Source: Omnitrophica WOR_2 bacterium GWA2_47_8 (GTDB lineage: Bacteria > Omnitrophota > Gorgyraeia > Zapsychrales > GWA2-47-8). Taken from it: a DNA stretch of 5,920 nucleotides. Where the stretch lies: the NCBI GenBank assembly GCA_001805375.1, contig MHFY01000078.1, positions 1 to 5,920 of the forward strand, in the 5' to 3' direction. Both the position numbers and the translations under genes were made by a program. This document shows positions 5,044 through 5,920 of this stretch, piece after piece. Positions within the stretch are counted from its first letter, which is position 1, and every line of letters starts with the position of its first letter. The notes under the pieces are model-generated. The model was not told where the DNA came from. It did no database searches and saw only the letters and a list, made by a program, of their open reading frames with translations.

Positions 5044-5920
5044 CCGCTAACGAGATCAGAAGGAAATTCCTGGATTTCTTTAAGTCCAAAGGCCACACCA
5101 TCGTGGAAAGCGACTCGGTCGTCCCCAAGGATGACCCAACGGTGCTTTTTACCACAGCCGGGATGCAGCAATTCAAGCGTCAATTCTTAGGGCATATCGA
5201 AGGGTACACCCGCGCGGCCACATCGCAAAAATGCCTGCGCACGGATGATCTGGAGAAGGTAGGAAAAACGCCCTGCCATCATACGCTCTTTGAAATGCTG
5301 GGGAACTTTTCCTTCGGCGATTATTTTAAGAAAGACGCGATCGCCTACGCATGGGAATTCCTGACCAAACATATGCATTTGTCGGAAGATAAATTATGGG
5401 TCTCGGTCTACAAGGATGATGACGAAGCTTATAACGAATGGGTTAAAATAGGTTTTCCGCACGAAAAGATCGTTAAATTGGGAGACAAAGATAATTTCTG
5501 GCCGGCGGAAGCCAAAGAAAAAGGGCCCAACGGGCCGTGCGGACCGTGTTCGGAGATATTCTTTGATTACGGCGTCAACCCTAACTGTAAAAGCAAAAAA
5601 TGCGACCCGTCCTGTAATTGCGGGCGTTTTACCGAGGTTTGGAATTTAGTGTTCACCCAATTCAACCGCAAAGAGGGCGGTGTCTTGGAACCACTGCCGA
5701 ATAAAAACATCGATACCGGCATGGGCCTAGAACGTCTGGTGGCTGTCGTGCAGGAAAAAAAGAGCAATTATGAAACGGATTTGTTTGTGCCTATTTTGGA
5801 GGCGATCGATCACGAAACCGAAGGGCTTGAAATTTCTCCCATCGAAAAACGAATTTTGGCCGACCATGTCCGCGCCATTGTTTTTGCGATCAACGATGGG
5901 GTAATTCCTTCCAATAAAGA
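5040..5920 (+). CDS. alaS: Alanyl-tRNA synthetase, N-terminal part (runs off the window)
   Basis: AlaRS, a class II synthetase, charges tRNA-Ala and uses the G3:U70 pair as its main identity signal. The visible 293 residues cover most of the aminoacylation core: the start MTANEIRRKFLDFFKSKGH, DDPTVLFTTAGMQQFK, motif 2 region TSQKCLRTDDLEKVGK and FEMLGNFSFGDYFK, GPNGPCGPCSEIFFDYG, EVWNLVFTQFNR, IDTGMGLERL, and HVRAIVFAINDGVIPSNK at the edge. The editing and C-Ala domains would follow. Six cysteines cluster in residues 167-194 (C167, C170, C183, C188, C192, C194), suggesting a metal site in this insertion. The segment CLRTDDLEKVG is shorter than the E. coli version. No alternative start is possible because an in-frame stop lies at 5007-5009. 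No Shine-Dalgarno precedes it, so translation may be coupled to upstream frames. Confidence 0.97.
   Translation, partial: MTANEIRRKFLDFFKSKGHTIVESDSVVPKDDPTVLFTTAGMQQFKRQFLGHIEGYTRAATSQKCLRTDDLEKVGKTPCHHTLFEMLGNFSFGDYFKKDAIAYAWEFLTKHMHLSEDKLWVSVYKDDDEAYNEWVKIGFPHEKIVKLGDKDNFWPAEAKEKGPNGPCGPCSEIFFDYGVNPNCKSKKCDPSCNCGRFTEVWNLVFTQFNRKEGGVLEPLPNKNIDTGMGLERLVAVVQEKKSNYETDLFVPILEAIDHETEGLEISPIEKRILADHVRAIVFAINDGVIPSNK

Overview
The window is a stretch of bacterial chromosome read entirely on the + strand. It has an AT-rich mobile-element remnant on the left and a housekeeping block on the right. In order it holds a tyrosine recombinase (147-1241), tRNA-Ala with anticodon CGC (1300-1376), a strongly palindromic segment attached to the tRNA 3' end (about 1371-1505), rsmE (1519-2259), recA (2425-3441), an HtrA/Deg-family serine protease (3488-4972) and the first 293 codons of alaS (5040 to the window edge). 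No reverse-strand gene is convincing.

The recombinase is visibly richer in A/T than the genes to its right, as expected for a transferred element, and all of its catalytic residues are present. Just before its ribosome-binding site lies a 55-bp, nearly perfect inverted repeat (66-120). A good sigma70-type promoter (TTGAAA-16-TATACT) overlaps its left half. That promoter would start transcription downstream of the first in-frame ATG (72), which is one reason for choosing the ATG at 147.

The tRNA is a complete cloverleaf with encoded CCA and the G3:U70 pair that marks alanine tRNAs. Its last six bases form part of a 10-bp perfect inverted repeat with a site 75 bases downstream. A second, larger hairpin follows and ends 13 bases before rsmE. 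Together they look like a tRNA-linked palindromic repeat, and this is the least explained structure in the window.

The block is mostly genome maintenance and translation: RsmE methylates 16S rRNA, RecA carries out recombination and SOS activation, HtrA handles envelope protein quality control, and AlaRS charges tRNA-Ala. recA has a textbook promoter (TTGACA-17-TATAAT) and a strong Shine-Dalgarno. In contrast, rsmE, htrA and alaS have no recognisable Shine-Dalgarno. htrA and alaS are packed behind recA with little room for promoters, so recA-htrA-alaS is probably one transcription unit, with a recA-htrA hairpin as a possible attenuation or processing point. recA and alaS are near neighbours in many bacteria, often with recX between them; here htrA sits between them and recX is absent.

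The organism cannot be named securely. The protein sequences are clearly bacterial, the gene set is Gram-negative-like (signal-peptide HtrA with two PDZ domains), and the tRNA-linked hairpins resemble what I recall from candidate-phylum genomes such as Omnitrophota. That placement is a low-confidence inference. The hunt did not turn up a clear new multi-gene system. The best candidates for something undescribed are the palindromic element behind the tRNA and the long hairpin in front of the recombinase.
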